A stretch of 55,900 nt of DNA from positions 1 to 55,900 of the forward strand of contig NZ_BDQM01000024.1 in assembly GCF_002207865.1 (NCBI RefSeq). The letters are read 5' to 3'. Below the pieces are notes generated by a model. That model was not told the DNA's origin. It was given only the letters and a program-made list of their open reading frames with translations, and did not search any database. Positions within the stretch are counted from its first letter, which is position 1. Each line of letters opens with the position of its first letter. Of this stretch, positions 36,134 through 46,453 are shown one piece after another. The stretch comes from Colwellia marinimaniae. GTDB taxonomy: Bacteria > Pseudomonadota > Gammaproteobacteria > Enterobacterales > Alteromonadaceae. Made by a program: the position numbers and the translations under genes.

Positions 36134-36616
36134 TTATTGTGTTAAAGCCTTTTCAATTTCTTGCTGATATTTTTGCTGTTTTTTACCATTAAAACCGCTG
36201 TGTGCGCTAATGAGTTTGCCTTGGCGGTCAAATAAGTAACTGCTGGGCATGCCTTTTAGTTGGAATTTTTTAGCTAAGATACCCTTAGCATCAAAAATGA
36301 CGGCAAAATTTGCTGGCGTTTGTTGTAAAAATTGCTCAGCTAGTGCTGCTTGTGCATCAAGGTTAATACTCAGCACGACAAAACCTTGCTCTTGATACTT
36401 GCTTTGCATGGCATTCATCCAGGGAAATGACTTACGACAAGGCACACACCAAGAAGCCCAAAAATCCAAATAGACTATCTTGCCTTGGTATTTTGCCATG
36501 GCCTGCTCAAATTCTTCCATTGGTTCATTGGCATTAGCATTGCTAGGCAGAGCACTAAGTATTAGTAAAAAGCTTATTAATACTGTTTTTGCACAGGTTT
36601 TCAGGGAATAGGGCAT
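36134..36616 (-). CDS. TlpA-like periplasmic thioredoxin-fold protein
   Basis: 160 residues with a signal peptide (MPYSLKTCAKTVLISFLLI and on to about residue 29) and a thioredoxin fold carrying the active site WASWCVPCRKSFPWM (CxxC), then YLFDRQGKLISAHSGF. TlpA/ResA-type proteins act as periplasmic thiol-disulfide reductases, for example in cytochrome c maturation, but no partner gene is near. It is convergent with the GH20 gene, with only 2 bases between the stops and no terminator visible between them. Confidence 0.88.
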   Translation of the reverse strand: MPYSLKTCAKTVLISFLLILSALPSNANANEPMEEFEQAMAKYQGKIVYLDFWASWCVPCRKSFPWMNAMQSKYQEQGFVVLSINLDAQAALAEQFLQQTPANFAVIFDAKGILAKKFQLKGMPSSYLFDRQGKLISAHSGFNGKKQQKYQQEIEKALTQ

Positions 36617-37008
36617 ACTCTTTCCTATATGATTTATACATAAGTTCTATAGCCAAGCTATTTAAAACTGCGTCTTTCAGAGGCCCACTAGGGTGATTAT
36701 AGTAGTACTTTATACTAGCTTATTGAGTTCGACAAGGACGTAAGCTGGATCTAGCTTAGTAAAGCATGCCGATGATATACAAGTACCTTAACAGATAATG
36801 CAGAGACAATTTCCCCTCAGTTTTTGATCTTGAGCATAGACAGTGAAAAAACCATGCTGTGCAAGTAATACCGCTCTACAGGCGTTGCTAATGCCAGCTC
36901 AACCCTGCACCTGAAAGTGGTTTCGGTATATACTGAGTTTAAACGGAAATAGACAGTCCGCTTATTGTTATTAAATCTTATGGAATAATATTTATAGAGT
37001 CTAATTAT
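36617..37008. other. 392-bp intergenic region, no recognised feature
   Basis: This lies between the divergent TlpA-like gene and the exported unknown protein. I see AT-rich promoter-like sequence near the right end and no ORF, terminator or clear palindrome that I can support. Confidence 0.4.
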
Positions 37009-37530
37009 ATGAAAATAGAGTTGAAATTATTAATAATTTTTTGTACTTGTTACGCCTTGCCCAGCCACGCTTGGTGGCTTGTTTCGACCAACACTACTGC
37101 GGCACTCACCTCCGCTAATGCTGATGTGAGTGATAAAGCACATAATGAATGGCTAACAAAGCGCTTTAGTAAACAACATCAACAATTGATGCCCATTGTT
37201 GCCGTTGCTGATATGTTCTTTAGTTGTAACCAAGTGCGAGCAAGTGACAAGGTCGATTATAAGCTTAATTATTTAATCACCGAGATGGATAAAAATATTT
37301 TGGCAGAAAAACTAGCTGCTTGCTTAGCTGAGGACTCGATGAAATCGGATGTGGCCTTAAATTTTGGTCTGTTTGGTTGTTTTCATCAGCAATTGGCCCA
37401 TTTGCCAAAAGTAGAGCGCGAGCAAAAAATGCTTTTAGTAAAAAAATCTGTGTCTGCGCTTTCCCGTGAGGAACGTCAAAAAAGCTTTACTCAATGCGTT
37501 ACCCAGCAAAGTATTCACTATCTGAAATAG
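37009..37530 (+). CDS. Exported protein of unknown function with four cysteines
   Basis: 173 residues. The signal peptide is MKIELKLLIIFCTCYALPS ending near HA-W, and the mature part is mostly helical. Four Cys remain after the signal (FFSCNQV, AACLAED, FGCFHQQ, TQCVTQQ), consistent with two disulfides in the periplasm. The pattern suggests a small helical bundle, but I do not recognise the family. It is a single gene upstream of ompR with about 145 bases between, on the same strand, so a regulatory link with OmpR/EnvZ is possible but unproven. Confidence 0.7.
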   Translation: MKIELKLLIIFCTCYALPSHAWWLVSTNTTAALTSANADVSDKAHNEWLTKRFSKQHQQLMPIVAVADMFFSCNQVRASDKVDYKLNYLITEMDKNILAEKLAACLAEDSMKSDVALNFGLFGCFHQQLAHLPKVEREQKMLLVKKSVSALSREERQKSFTQCVTQQSIHYLK

Positions 37531-37675
37531 CCCCTTGGCCTGAAGAATTACATAAATTGTAACAAATACTTAAGGAGTTTTACTTTTGCGAATTTCTTAT
37601 TGCAAGTAATATCACTTATAGTAGCGTTAACTCTATAAATATAATGAACCACAAGCCGTGTAAGGTGAAAAAAAT

Positions 37676-38398
37676 ATGCCTCAAGAGACACCTAAAATTT
37701 TAGTAGTTGATGATGATATGCGTTTACGCTCATTGTTAGAGCGTTATTTAGTTGAGCAAGGGTTTACTGTACGTAGTGCCGCCAACTCTGAACAAATGGA
37801 TCGATTACTCGAACGTGAGAATTTCCATTTATTAGTGCTCGATTTGATGTTACCAGGTGAAGATGGTCTATCCATTTGTCGCCGTTTACGTCAAAACTCA
37901 AATAATATTCCCATTGTTATGTTAACCGCAAAAGGAGACGAGGTAGATAGAATTATTGGCTTAGAGCTAGGTGCGGATGATTACATGCCCAAACCCTTTA
38001 ACCCAAGAGAGTTACTGGCTCGAATAAAAGCAGTATTACGTCGTCGCAAGCAAGAAGCACCTGGTGCTCCTTCATTAGAAGAGAATATTGTTACTTTTGG
38101 TGGCTACGAGTTAAATTTGGCGACCCGAGAAATGAAAAAAGATAATGTTAGTATGCCATTAACCAGTGGTGAATTTGCGGTATTAAAAGCACTGGTCACC
38201 CATCCTAGAGAGCCATTGTCACGTGATAAGCTAATGAATCTTGCCCGTGGTAGAGACTACTCGGCGCTAGAGCGCAGCATTGATGTACAAGTATCAAGAT
38301 TGCGCCGTATGCTTGAAGTTGACCCCGCTAAACCTAGATATCTGCAAACAGTTTGGGGTTTAGGTTATGTTTTTGTCCCTGACGGTAGCTCTACTTAG
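37676..38398 (+). CDS. ompR: Osmolarity response regulator OmpR
   Basis: 240 residues: a receiver domain (about 8-125) with acidic pair DDD near residue 16, phosphorylation site Asp56 in LLVLDLMLPGEDG, TAKG and K in ADDYMPKPFNPREL. The winged-helix DNA-binding domain (about 140-235) has LTSGEFAVLKALV and RSIDVQVSRLRRMLE. The sequence is very close to enterobacterial OmpR. The AAGGTG ribosome site is present. It lies 9 bases before envZ and forms the standard two-gene operon. Confidence 0.95.
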   Translation: MPQETPKILVVDDDMRLRSLLERYLVEQGFTVRSAANSEQMDRLLERENFHLLVLDLMLPGEDGLSICRRLRQNSNNIPIVMLTAKGDEVDRIIGLELGADDYMPKPFNPRELLARIKAVLRRRKQEAPGAPSLEENIVTFGGYELNLATREMKKDNVSMPLTSGEFAVLKALVTHPREPLSRDKLMNLARGRDYSALERSIDVQVSRLRRMLEVDPAKPRYLQTVWGLGYVFVPDGSST

Positions 38399-38407
38399 TT
38401 TATTCGT

Positions 38408-39697
38408 ATGAAAATATTGCCTCGTAGTGCATTTGGGCAAACGGTTTTATTGATAGGTTTTTTACTTTTTATCAATCAAATCGTTTCTTACATTTCCTTT
38501 GCTATTTATGTTTTTGACCCCCATCAGCAGCAAATCAATCAATTGTTGGCTAAACAGGTGCGGGTGGTTTTCATTGATATTGATGATGCCAAGTTAAGCC
38601 CTAAAATGGCCCAAGCATTTCACAACGAAACAGGCATTGGTGTTTATCGAGAAGAAGATGCCATCAAGCATGGTCTTGCCAGTGCTGCCTATTTTCCTTA
38701 TCGATCTGAGCAAATGTCGTTATTGCTTGGCGGTGAGGCAGAAGTGCGCATTTCTGATGGTAATGAATATTTATTTTGGATTCGGGCCCCACAAGCCCCT
38801 CATCTTTGGGTGAAAATTCCCCTCAGCGGTATGGAAAAAGGTAACTTTAATCCGTTAATCTTCTTTATGGTGGTTATTGGTTTACTCAGTGTTATGGGCG
38901 GCTGGGTTTTTGTTAGACAGCTTAACCGACCGTTGAAATCGTTAGAAATAGCCGCAGAAGATGTTGGTCGAGGAGATTTTCCTGAGCCGTTGGTGGAGCG
39001 AGGTACTTCTGAGATTATGGCGGTAACACAAGCCTTTAATCATATGTCTAAGGGCATTAAGCAGCTCGAAGATGATCGGAATTTATTAATGGCCGGTATT
39101 TCCCATGATTTGCGTACGCCATTAACACGTATTCGGCTGGCGAGTGAAATGATGCAAGATCAAGACGGTTTTCTTAAAGAAGGCATAGAAATCGATATCG
39201 AGGATATGAATAATATTATCGATCAGTTTATTGATTACCTGCGTCACGACTCTAAAGATAAGGCCGAGCTTGGCGATTTAAATGTCTTGGTTGATGAAGT
39301 GCTCAATGTTGAAAGGCCAAGTGATAGGGTGATAACCTTTCACCCCAGTGAATGTCCTAAAATTCCTTTACGGCATGTGGCTGTTAGACGCGCCCTTGCC
39401 AATTTAGTACAAAATGCCCTACGTTATACCTCAGGTGAAATTGATGTCTTTACTGGCGTAGAGAATGACTATGCCTTCTTTATTGTCAGTGATAACGGTG
39501 CCGGTATTCCTGATGCCGATATTGAGCGCTTATTTCAACCTTTTACCCAGGGTGATACCGCTCGTGGTACTGAAGGCAGCGGTTTAGGCTTAGCTATTAT
39601 TAAACGTATTGTTGATACCCATGGTGGCAAAGTTGAACTCTCCAACAAATCATCCGGTGGCTTACAAGCAAAAGTGTCTTTGCCGCTGAAATTCTAA
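38408..39697 (+). CDS. envZ: Osmosensor histidine kinase EnvZ
   Basis: 429 residues: TM1 (about 13-35), a periplasmic sensor part (36-148), TM2 (about 149-171), HAMP (172-225, [18 protein letters not shown]), a DHp domain with phospho-acceptor His233 in [16 protein letters not shown], and a CA domain with [10 protein letters not shown] (N box), DNGAGIPD (G1) and GSGLGLAI (G2). It phosphorylates and dephosphorylates OmpR. It is an inner-membrane protein in an operon with ompR, convergent with pckA across a shared terminator. Confidence 0.94.
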   Translation: MKILPRSAFGQTVLLIGFLLFINQIVSYISFAIYVFDPHQQQINQLLAKQVRVVFIDIDDAKLSPKMAQAFHNETGIGVYREEDAIKHGLASAAYFPYRSEQMSLLLGGEAEVRISDGNEYLFWIRAPQAPHLWVKIPLSGMEKGNFNPLIFFMVVIGLLSVMGGWVFVRQLNRPLKSLEIAAEDVGRGDFPEPLVERGTSEIMAVTQAFNHMSKGIKQLEDDRNLLMAGISHDLRTPLTRIRLASEMMQDQDGFLKEGIEIDIEDMNNIIDQFIDYLRHDSKDKAELGDLNVLVDEVLNVERPSDRVITFHPSECPKIPLRHVAVRRALANLVQNALRYTSGEIDVFTGVENDYAFFIVSDNGAGIPDADIERLFQPFTQGDTARGTEGSGLGLAIIKRIVDTHGGKVELSNKSSGGLQAKVSLPLKF

Positions 39698-39738
39698 TGA
39701 CGGGTGAGAGCGACACTGGCTCAATTGAGCAAAAAAAA

Positions 39739-39764
39739 GCCACCAGTAAGTGAATACTGGTGGC
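39739..39764. terminator. Bidirectional terminator between envZ and pckA
   Basis: A 10-bp stem GCCACCAGTA / TACTGGTGGC with a six-base loop, flanked by a run of A on the left and a run of T on the right, between two convergent genes. Confidence 0.93.
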
Positions 39765-39792
39765 TTTTTTTTTATTGGTGATTTTTTGCTGT

Positions 39793-41430
39793 TTAGCTAA
39801 CGGCTTTTAACTCTTCATTTTGCAGTTGCGGACCAGCAGCAACTAATGCTTTACCGTTGTCAGTATCAGTGAACTTCTCAAAGTTATTGACAAAACGTTG
39901 TGCTAAGGCCGCTGCTTTATCATGCCAAATACTTGCATCTTCATAAGTATTACGAGGATCAAGAATGTCACCTTCAACACCGGCCAGTTTTATCGGGATT
40001 TCAAGATTAAACATTGGAATAATCGTTGTTTCAGCATTATCGATAGAACCATCTAAGATGGCATCAATGATGGCACGAGTCGCTTTGATAGAAATACGTT
40101 TGCCAGTACCATTCCAGCCGGTATTCACTAGGTAAGCTTCAGCGCCTGCAGCTGACATACGCTTGTGTAATACTTCAGCATACTGAGTTGGGTGTAGGCT
40201 TAAGAAAGCAGCACCAAAACAGCTGGAGAAAGTAGGTGTTGGCTCGGTGATACCACGTTCAGTACCCGCTAATTTCGCGGTAAAACCTGAAAGGAAGTAG
40301 TATTCAGTTTGCTCTGGCGTTAATTTAGCCACGGGTGGTAAAACACCAAAAGCATCAGCGGTTAAGAAAATAACTTTCTTAGCATGGCCGGCACGAGAAA
40401 CGGGTTTGACGATATTGTCGATGTGGTGAATTGGGTAAGAAACACGAGTATTCTCAGTTTTTGAGTTATCGTCAAAATCAATTTTACCATTGGCATCAAC
40501 CGTAACGTTTTCTAATAAGGCATCACGACGGATGGCATTATAGATGTCTGGTTCATTTTCTTTACTAAGGTTGATGGTTTTTGCATAACATCCGCCTTCA
40601 AAGTTAAATATACCGTTATCATCCCAACCATGTTCATCATCACCGATAAGTTGACGTTTAGGATCCGTTGATAAAGTAGTTTTACCCGTACCTGATAAAC
40701 CGAAGAAAATAGCGGTGTCGCCATCTTTACCAACGTTGGCACTACAGTGCATAGATGCAACGCCTTGCAGCGGCAGGTAGTAGTTCATCATTGAGAACAT
40801 ACCTTTTTTCATTTCGCCGCCGTACCAGGTACCACCGATCAATTGAACTTTTTCAGTTAAGTTAAAAGCAACAAAGTTTTCAGAGTTCAAACCTTGTTCT
40901 TGCCATTTATCGTTAACGGTTTTAGCACCGTTCATGACGACAAAGTCAGGTTCATAATTTTCTAATTCAGCGTCAGTAGGACGAATGAACATGTTCTTAA
41001 CAAAATGTGCTTGCCATGCTACTTGTGTAATGAAACGTACTTTTAACCGTGTTGCTTCATCAGCACCACAATAGGTATCAACCACAAATAAACGTTCGCC
41101 GCTTAATTGTGTGGTCACTAAATTTTTTAAGTGAGCCCAAGTTTCGGGAGTCATAGGTTTGTTATCATTTTTACCTTGATCAGACCACCATATTGTATCG
41201 CGTGTTACGTCATCACGAACAATATATTTATCTTTAGGAGAACGACCGGTAAATATACCCGTGTCTACATTAACTGCACCAAGTTCAGTCACTACGCCTT
41301 TATCAAAGCCTTCAAGGCCAGCTTTAGTTTCTTCACTAAAAAGTAACTCATACGATGGGTTATAGACAACTTCATTAACATCGTTGATGCCGTATTGTGA
41401 CAAGTCAATTGAGTTTTTCGGGGCGGTCAT
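39793..41430 (-). CDS. pckA: Phosphoenolpyruvate carboxykinase (ATP)
   Basis: A gluconeogenic enzyme converting oxaloacetate plus ATP to PEP, CO2 and ADP. The start at 41430 ([14 protein letters not shown]) gives 545 residues and has AGGAG ten bases upstream; an ATG at 41505 would add a 25-residue hydrophobic extension not found in the family. Motifs: [12 protein letters not shown], the kinase-1a loop [23 protein letters not shown], and [11 protein letters not shown]. Two identical-spacing palindromes (GTGAA-N4-TTCAC) at 41492 and 41570 lie in the upstream region, suggesting carbon-responsive control. Confidence 0.95.
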   Translation of the reverse strand: MTAPKNSIDLSQYGINDVNEVVYNPSYELLFSEETKAGLEGFDKGVVTELGAVNVDTGIFTGRSPKDKYIVRDDVTRDTIWWSDQGKNDNKPMTPETWAHLKNLVTTQLSGERLFVVDTYCGADEATRLKVRFITQVAWQAHFVKNMFIRPTDAELENYEPDFVVMNGAKTVNDKWQEQGLNSENFVAFNLTEKVQLIGGTWYGGEMKKGMFSMMNYYLPLQGVASMHCSANVGKDGDTAIFFGLSGTGKTTLSTDPKRQLIGDDEHGWDDNGIFNFEGGCYAKTINLSKENEPDIYNAIRRDALLENVTVDANGKIDFDDNSKTENTRVSYPIHHIDNIVKPVSRAGHAKKVIFLTADAFGVLPPVAKLTPEQTEYYFLSGFTAKLAGTERGITEPTPTFSSCFGAAFLSLHPTQYAEVLHKRMSAAGAEAYLVNTGWNGTGKRISIKATRAIIDAILDGSIDNAETTIIPMFNLEIPIKLAGVEGDILDPRNTYEDASIWHDKAAALAQRFVNNFEKFTDTDNGKALVAAGPQLQNEELKAVS

Positions 41431-41491
41431 AGCAAATTCACTCCTAAGTATGACAAATTTATATTTAAGTAAGTAGGTGATGAAGTGTACC

Positions 41492-41583
41492 GTGAAAGTT
41501 TTCACGCTGGCTTCATTCCGGCTATTTTAGGATAATAGCGATCAAAACGAAAGTAAAAAATAGTTTAATGTGAACGTTTTCAC
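41492..41583. promoter_or_regulatory. Two palindromic operator-like sites upstream of pckA
   Basis: GTGAAAGTTTTCAC (41492-41505) and GTGAACGTTTTCAC (41570-41583) share the form GTGAA-N4-TTCAC and are 78 bases apart, at 62 and 140 bases before the pckA start. The first extends to CGTGAA-N4-TTCACG. The regulator cannot be named from sequence. The rest of the region to the hslO stop at 41763 shows only a short A/T-run hairpin. Confidence 0.6.
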
Positions 41584-41762
41584 TATAAATGATATGAATG
41601 GTTAGTTTGAAGGGTGTTATTATTTAACCGAAATAGCTCTTAAGCTAGGTAAACAAAGGAGTATGACGATATTGACGCTAGCACTTAATTATCACAATGT
41701 GGAATAAATGATAATTAAGGCCGGCTATTATGGTTAGATTTTATTGAAAAAAAGCCGTTTTT

Positions 41763-42635
41763 TTAAGGGTTAACTTTCGAAATGAAACTTTTTAAGCTTA
41801 GTTCATCAAAATCATAAGTGGTGATGCAATAATCACAAGTCATGGAAATTTTACCTTGCTCGGCTAAGATAGCTTTTATTTCACTCGGCTCTATTTGTGC
41901 TATTGCCGCCAAACATTTATCAGCAGAGCAACCACATAAGTAACTAACCGCTTGTGGCTCGAAAAGATTAACTTGCTCTTGGTGGTATAAACGATAGAGC
42001 AAAGCTTCGGCTTCGAGTGAATATATTTCTTCACTTTTAATGGTATTGGTCAGCTGGCATAAGTGTTCAAAGTCAATGAGCTGTTTTTCTTTATTTTCAA
42101 TACTATTATCGCTATCGGGTAATAATTGCACCAAAGCACCAGCAGTTAATTGCTGTTCACTATCACTAAATAGCCATATTTTAGTAGGAATTTGTTCTGA
42201 AACGTCAAAGTAATGGGCTAAGCAATCGGCTAGATTGTCTTTATCTAAGGCAACGACACCTTGATAAGCTTTACCTGCATCAGGGCGTATGGTAATAATC
42301 ATGGTGCCTTTACCAATTAATTCTTGCAAAGTATTTGCTGAGGTTGTTGTCGTTAGTTTAACAATGCCGCGCATCTGCTGTTTATTGTTACCACTAACCG
42401 ACATATAGCCGACAGGACCATCACCTTGCAATTGTACGGTAATATCACCTTCAAATTTCAACGTTGCAGTTAATAGGCAGGTAGCGCTGAGTAGTTCACC
42501 CAACAATTTAGCAACACCCGCAGGATAGTCATGATTGTTAAGAATACTTTTAAAACTGCTATTTAACTGAACAAGCTCACCACGGGCATGGGCATCGGTA
42601 AATAAGTAGCGATTTAATACATTGAATTGGCTCAT
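41763..42635 (-). CDS. hslO: Redox-regulated chaperone Hsp33 (HslO)
   Basis: 290 residues. The N-terminal chaperone domain has RGELVQLNSSFKSIL and LKFEGDITVQLQGDGPVGYM. The C-terminal zinc switch has CGC (in YLCGCSADKC) and CDYC (in MTCDYCITTYDF), the four zinc-binding cysteines that form disulfides under oxidation and activate the holdase. It lies 5 bases downstream of hslR, one operon. Its distance to the pckA upstream region is small. Confidence 0.95.
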   Translation of the reverse strand: MSQFNVLNRYLFTDAHARGELVQLNSSFKSILNNHDYPAGVAKLLGELLSATCLLTATLKFEGDITVQLQGDGPVGYMSVSGNNKQQMRGIVKLTTTTSANTLQELIGKGTMIITIRPDAGKAYQGVVALDKDNLADCLAHYFDVSEQIPTKIWLFSDSEQQLTAGALVQLLPDSDNSIENKEKQLIDFEHLCQLTNTIKSEEIYSLEAEALLYRLYHQEQVNLFEPQAVSYLCGCSADKCLAAIAQIEPSEIKAILAEQGKISMTCDYCITTYDFDELSLKSFISKVNP

Positions 42636-42640
42636 GGAGG

Positions 42641-43045
42641 TTAGATCCTTTCTTTAAATTCACGTAGCTTTCTACGTTGTTTTTTATCTGGTTTAGTATC
42701 GCTAGCGGGACTTAATAAAATGCCTTGTTGACGCGCCAGGGCATTTTTTTCCCGGCTATCAATACTTTGCTTACTTTCTTGGTATAAGGTTTGAGCAAAA
42801 GTCGCGTTGCTTCGTTTTTCAGCTAAGGCCACTACGGTAATTATTTTTTCTTCAAATCCTTGTCTGATTTTTATTATATCACCGATTGATACCGCTTTAC
42901 CTGACTTAGTGCGTTGGCCGTTGTAAAAAACTTTGCCACCATCAATCATTTGTTTGGCAATGGCTCGGGTTCGATAGAACCTTGCTGCCCAGAGCCATTT
43001 ATCTAATCGAGTTGAGCTAGTTTGAGGGTTTTTGCTTGTTGACAT
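42641..43045 (-). CDS. hslR: Heat shock protein 15 (Hsp15, HslR)
   Basis: 134 residues with an S4 RNA-binding domain: TRLDKWLWAARFYRTRAIAK, MIDGGKVFYNGQRTKSGKAV and IGDIIKIRQG. The basic tail ends KPDKKQRRKLREFKER. Hsp15 binds 50S subunits carrying peptidyl-tRNA and helps recycle them after heat shock. It is the first gene of the hslR-hslO operon and divergent from gspC, an arrangement also known in Shewanella. Confidence 0.93.
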   Translation of the reverse strand: MSTSKNPQTSSTRLDKWLWAARFYRTRAIAKQMIDGGKVFYNGQRTKSGKAVSIGDIIKIRQGFEEKIITVVALAEKRSNATFAQTLYQESKQSIDSREKNALARQQGILLSPASDTKPDKKQRRKLREFKERI

Positions 43046-43284
43046 AATAAACCTACACCGTGGAAATTTTTACCTGGAAATATGTCTGAAAATTAACATA
43101 CCAGCGGTAGATTCTCTAGTCATAGCCTTTTTTGTTACCATTTTATTTACTAAAATCCCTTAAAAACTCAGGCTATGGCTTGTTGCTTAGCTTGTGGTCA
43201 AGTATCATCCGTGCTTATCTAACAGAAAGCTAACAAAAATATAACATTTAGTCTTTGCTATGTGTGGCAGGATTCTTTCATAAA

Positions 43285-43310
43285 TAACAATAACAATAAC
43301 AATAACAATA
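43285..43310. repeat. Hexanucleotide microsatellite before gspC
   Basis: (TAACAA) repeated 4.3 times, ending 7 bases before the gspC start codon. No normal Shine-Dalgarno sequence is visible between it and the ATG. Copy-number changes would shift spacing in six-base steps. The rest of the 272-bp divergent region must hold promoters for hslR and the gsp operon. Confidence 0.85.
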
Positions 43311-43317
43311 AGTAGAT

Positions 43318-44268
43318 ATGGCACTTCCCACTAACATGACAGATCTTTCATCCCTATTCTCTCAACTCGGTCATCGACGTGTTGCGCAATTAGTTATGAT
43401 GCTGCTATTGACCTACATTGCTTATCTGGGCGCAAAAATCACTTGGTCAATAGTACCGCAAGCACAGTCAAATCAAAACACGTCACTTACCTCTAATACT
43501 CAAAGCCTAAATGCCAGTCAGGCCAATAAAGCCGTTGATGTTGCTAAAATACAGTCACTAAATCTCTTCGGCTTATATAATGACAACGACGTGGTCGAGG
43601 ACGAAATTGAAATGGCTAACGTGCCAGAAACTAAATTAAATTTAATTTTAGTGGGTACAGTGGCTAGTGACGATAAATCAATAGCCGCAGCAATTATTGA
43701 ATATCAAGGCAAGCAAGAAACCTACGGCATTGGTGATATTATCTTGGGCACCCGTGCTAATCTTGAACAAGTATTAAGGGACAGAGTGCTAATTAAGTTA
43801 TCAGGCCGCCTAGAAACCCTCATGCTTGATGGCTTTGATTATAGGCAACCGGCACAAAAAGTAGCTAATAAGCCGGCCGCAAAAAGAAATCCAAGAAAAA
43901 TAGCGCCTATATCTTCTCGTTCAGAGGTGATTGATCAACGAAACAATAAAAAATTAACCGCGACCGCGAAAACCTTACGTGCTGAATTTTCTCAAGACCC
44001 AGCAAAAATAGGTGACTATTTACGTATTTCACCCAAGCGTAAAAACGGTAAGATAATTGGCTATACCCTTAGGCCCGGGAAAAAACCTGAATTTTTCAAA
44101 CTTGTCGGTCTAAAAGCGGGTGATGTTGCCATTGAAATGAATGGTTATGATTTAATTGCGCCAATACAGGCCATGCAAGCCATGGCTGAAATGAGGCAAG
44201 CACGTGATATTTCACTGCTGGTGAATCGCCAAGGCAGTTTGACTGAAATATTGATTAGCTTAGATTAA
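43318..44268 (+). CDS. gspC: Type II secretion protein GspC
   Basis: 316 residues, an inner-membrane component that links the inner platform to the secretin. One membrane helix (about 22-42, VAQLVMMLLLTYIAYLGAKI), a periplasmic HR domain (KLNLILVGTVASDDKSIAAA, YGIGDII), and a C-terminal PDZ domain (about 225-316) with LRPGKKPEFFKLVGLKAGD and then VAIEMNG. First gene of the operon gspCDEFGHIJKLMN. The start follows a microsatellite and lacks a strong ribosome site. Confidence 0.93.
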   Translation: MALPTNMTDLSSLFSQLGHRRVAQLVMMLLLTYIAYLGAKITWSIVPQAQSNQNTSLTSNTQSLNASQANKAVDVAKIQSLNLFGLYNDNDVVEDEIEMANVPETKLNLILVGTVASDDKSIAAAIIEYQGKQETYGIGDIILGTRANLEQVLRDRVLIKLSGRLETLMLDGFDYRQPAQKVANKPAAKRNPRKIAPISSRSEVIDQRNNKKLTATAKTLRAEFSQDPAKIGDYLRISPKRKNGKIIGYTLRPGKKPEFFKLVGLKAGDVAIEMNGYDLIAPIQAMQAMAEMRQARDISLLVNRQGSLTEILISLD

Positions 44269-44386
44269 ATAGCTGCAACGAATTAATTAACGTAACAATA
44301 AAGCGATAAAATTATCTATAAAGACCTTCTCGCAAGATTGTCTATAAAGATTTTCTATTAAAGTGAAGAAAGCAGAGACACTAATA

Positions 44387-46453
44387 ATGATGAAAAAGTT
44401 TTTATTAATTTTAACGACAGCGATGGCATTTAATTTTTTATGCTACGTTGCTCAAGCCAGTGCCGCACAATACTCTCCTAATTTTAAAGGCACTGAAATT
44501 ACCGAGTTCGTTAATATAGTCGGTAAGAATTTGAAGAAAACCATGATTATCGATCCTAACGTACGTGGCAAAATTAATGTCCGTAGTTATGATTTATTAT
44601 CCGAAGAGCAATATTATCAGTTCTTTTTAAATGTCCTTGAAGTCTACGGTTATGCAGCTGTCGCTAAGGATAATAATATTGTTAAAATCATCCGTAATAA
44701 AGATGCTAAAACTGCCGCTATCCCGGTTATTGGCAGCGACAGTAATATCTTGGGTGATGAAATGGTCACCCGTGTTGTTGAAGTTAAAAATGTTACCGTC
44801 CGTGAATTAGTGCCCTTGTTACGACAATTATCTGACCAAGCTGGTGGTGGTAACGTAGTTAATTACGACCCGGCTAATGTCATCATGTTAACAGGCACGG
44901 CATCAACGGTTAACCGACTGGTTAAGATTATTGAGCGTGTTGATAGAGCTGGCGACCAAGCGGTGGAAATTATCAAGTTAAAATACGCTTCAGCGGGTGA
45001 AATGGTGCGTATCATCGAAGCCATGAATAAACCTAAAGGTGGTAAATCAGGTCAGCCAAGTTTCCTCATTCCTAGGATTGTTGCCGATGATAGATCAAAT
45101 AGCGTTATTGTTAGTGGTGAAGTAAAAGCACGCGAGCGGGTAATCCGTTTGGTTAAACGCTTAGATAGCGAATTAGAAAATAATGGTAATACCCGGGTTT
45201 ATTACCTGAAATACTCTAAAGCCGAAGATTTAGTTAAGGTATTGAAAGGGGTAAGTGATTCAATTTCTTCAGACAGCAAAAGTACCACAAGTAAATCGCG
45301 TAGCAGTACTAAACGTACTGTTAGTATTGAATCCCATGAAGCTACTAATAGTTTAGTAATAACCGCACAGCCTGATATGTTGCGTTCCTTAGAGGCAGTT
45401 ATTCGCCAATTAGATATCCGTCGTGCGCAAGTCTTAATTGAGGCTATTATTGTTGAAGTCTATGAAACTGATGGTGTAAGTTTAGGGGTACAGTGGTATA
45501 ACGAAGCGGGTGGTTTTACCCAATTCACCAATGGTCCAGCCAGTATTTCATCCATTGCCGCCGGCGTAAAAGCCGCGGAAGGGGAGGCAGGGTCTACTAT
45601 TATCAAAGAAAATGGTGATACCATTGTTAACCCTGCTACTAATGGTGATTACAGCATACTTGGGCAAGTACTTGGCAATGTCAGCGGTATGATGTTTGGT
45701 ATTGCCAAAAATGATTGGGGCGCGATAATACAAGCAATCAGCAGTAATACCAATTCAAATATATTGGCAACACCCAGTATTCTCACCTTAGACAATGAGG
45801 AGGCTTACTTTATTGTTGGTCAAGAAATACCTATTATCACCGGCTCTGCCACGGGCAGTAATAATGGGAATCCATTTCAAACGGTTGAGCGTCTAGAAGT
45901 GGGTATCAAACTGCGCGTGACACCGCAGGTTAATGAAGGTAATGCCATACAACTGGTTATTGAACAAGAAGTATCTTCGGTTAGTGGCTCTACTGGGGTC
46001 GATATCTCAATTAACAAAAGAGAAATAAAAACCACGATTATGACCGATAGTGGCGCGACTATTGTTTTAGGTGGTTTGATTGATGAAGATGTACAAGAAA
46101 GTGTGCAAAAGGTACCAATTCTAGGTGATATCCCCTTTATAGGTCATTTATTTAAATCAACCACCAATACCACCCGTAAACGTAATTTAATGGTATTTTT
46201 ACGCGCGACCATTATTCGTGATGCGGGTTTTATGAATGAAATCAGTGAACAAAAGTATAACTTTATTCGCGCCGAGCAAATTCGTAAACACGAAGAGGGT
46301 CTGTCATTAATGAGTAATGACAATATGCCAATATTACCGCAGTGGCAGGATAAGTTAACGTTACCGCCATCATTTGAGGACTATCAGGAAAAACTTCAAG
46401 AAAAAAATATTGAATTACCTAAGCCGCCGACAGTAACAGAAGATAAGCACTAA
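44387..46453 (+). CDS. gspD: Type II secretion secretin GspD
   Basis: About 688 residues. The signal peptide is [16 protein letters not shown] to the QASA cleavage region, then N0 ([19 protein letters not shown]), N1-N3 domains and the secretin domain with [36 protein letters not shown] and [16 protein letters not shown]. It forms the outer-membrane channel. A Ser/Lys-rich linker ([15 protein letters not shown]) sits in N3. The ATG at 44387 starts the signal peptide cleanly; a GTG at 44363 is less likely. A 26-base imperfect direct repeat (TCTATAAAGA at 44315 and 44341) precedes it. The stop overlaps the gspE start. Confidence 0.95.
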   Translation: MMKKFLLILTTAMAFNFLCYVAQASAAQYSPNFKGTEITEFVNIVGKNLKKTMIIDPNVRGKINVRSYDLLSEEQYYQFFLNVLEVYGYAAVAKDNNIVKIIRNKDAKTAAIPVIGSDSNILGDEMVTRVVEVKNVTVRELVPLLRQLSDQAGGGNVVNYDPANVIMLTGTASTVNRLVKIIERVDRAGDQAVEIIKLKYASAGEMVRIIEAMNKPKGGKSGQPSFLIPRIVADDRSNSVIVSGEVKARERVIRLVKRLDSELENNGNTRVYYLKYSKAEDLVKVLKGVSDSISSDSKSTTSKSRSSTKRTVSIESHEATNSLVITAQPDMLRSLEAVIRQLDIRRAQVLIEAIIVEVYETDGVSLGVQWYNEAGGFTQFTNGPASISSIAAGVKAAEGEAGSTIIKENGDTIVNPATNGDYSILGQVLGNVSGMMFGIAKNDWGAIIQAISSNTNSNILATPSILTLDNEEAYFIVGQEIPIITGSATGSNNGNPFQTVERLEVGIKLRVTPQVNEGNAIQLVIEQEVSSVSGSTGVDISINKREIKTTIMTDSGATIVLGGLIDEDVQESVQKVPILGDIPFIGHLFKSTTNTTRKRNLMVFLRATIIRDAGFMNEISEQKYNFIRAEQIRKHEEGLSLMSNDNMPILPQWQDKLTLPPSFEDYQEKLQEKNIELPKPPTVTEDKH

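Noticed and set aside
41431..41505. N-terminal 25-residue extension of PckA from the ATG at 41505
   Set aside because: Cytoplasmic PckA has no such extension, and the AGGAG site supports the ATG at 41430.
41745..41767. Terminator for hslO made of A and T runs around GCCG
   Set aside because: The stem is only A-T pairs and the right arm runs into the coding end; too weak to call.
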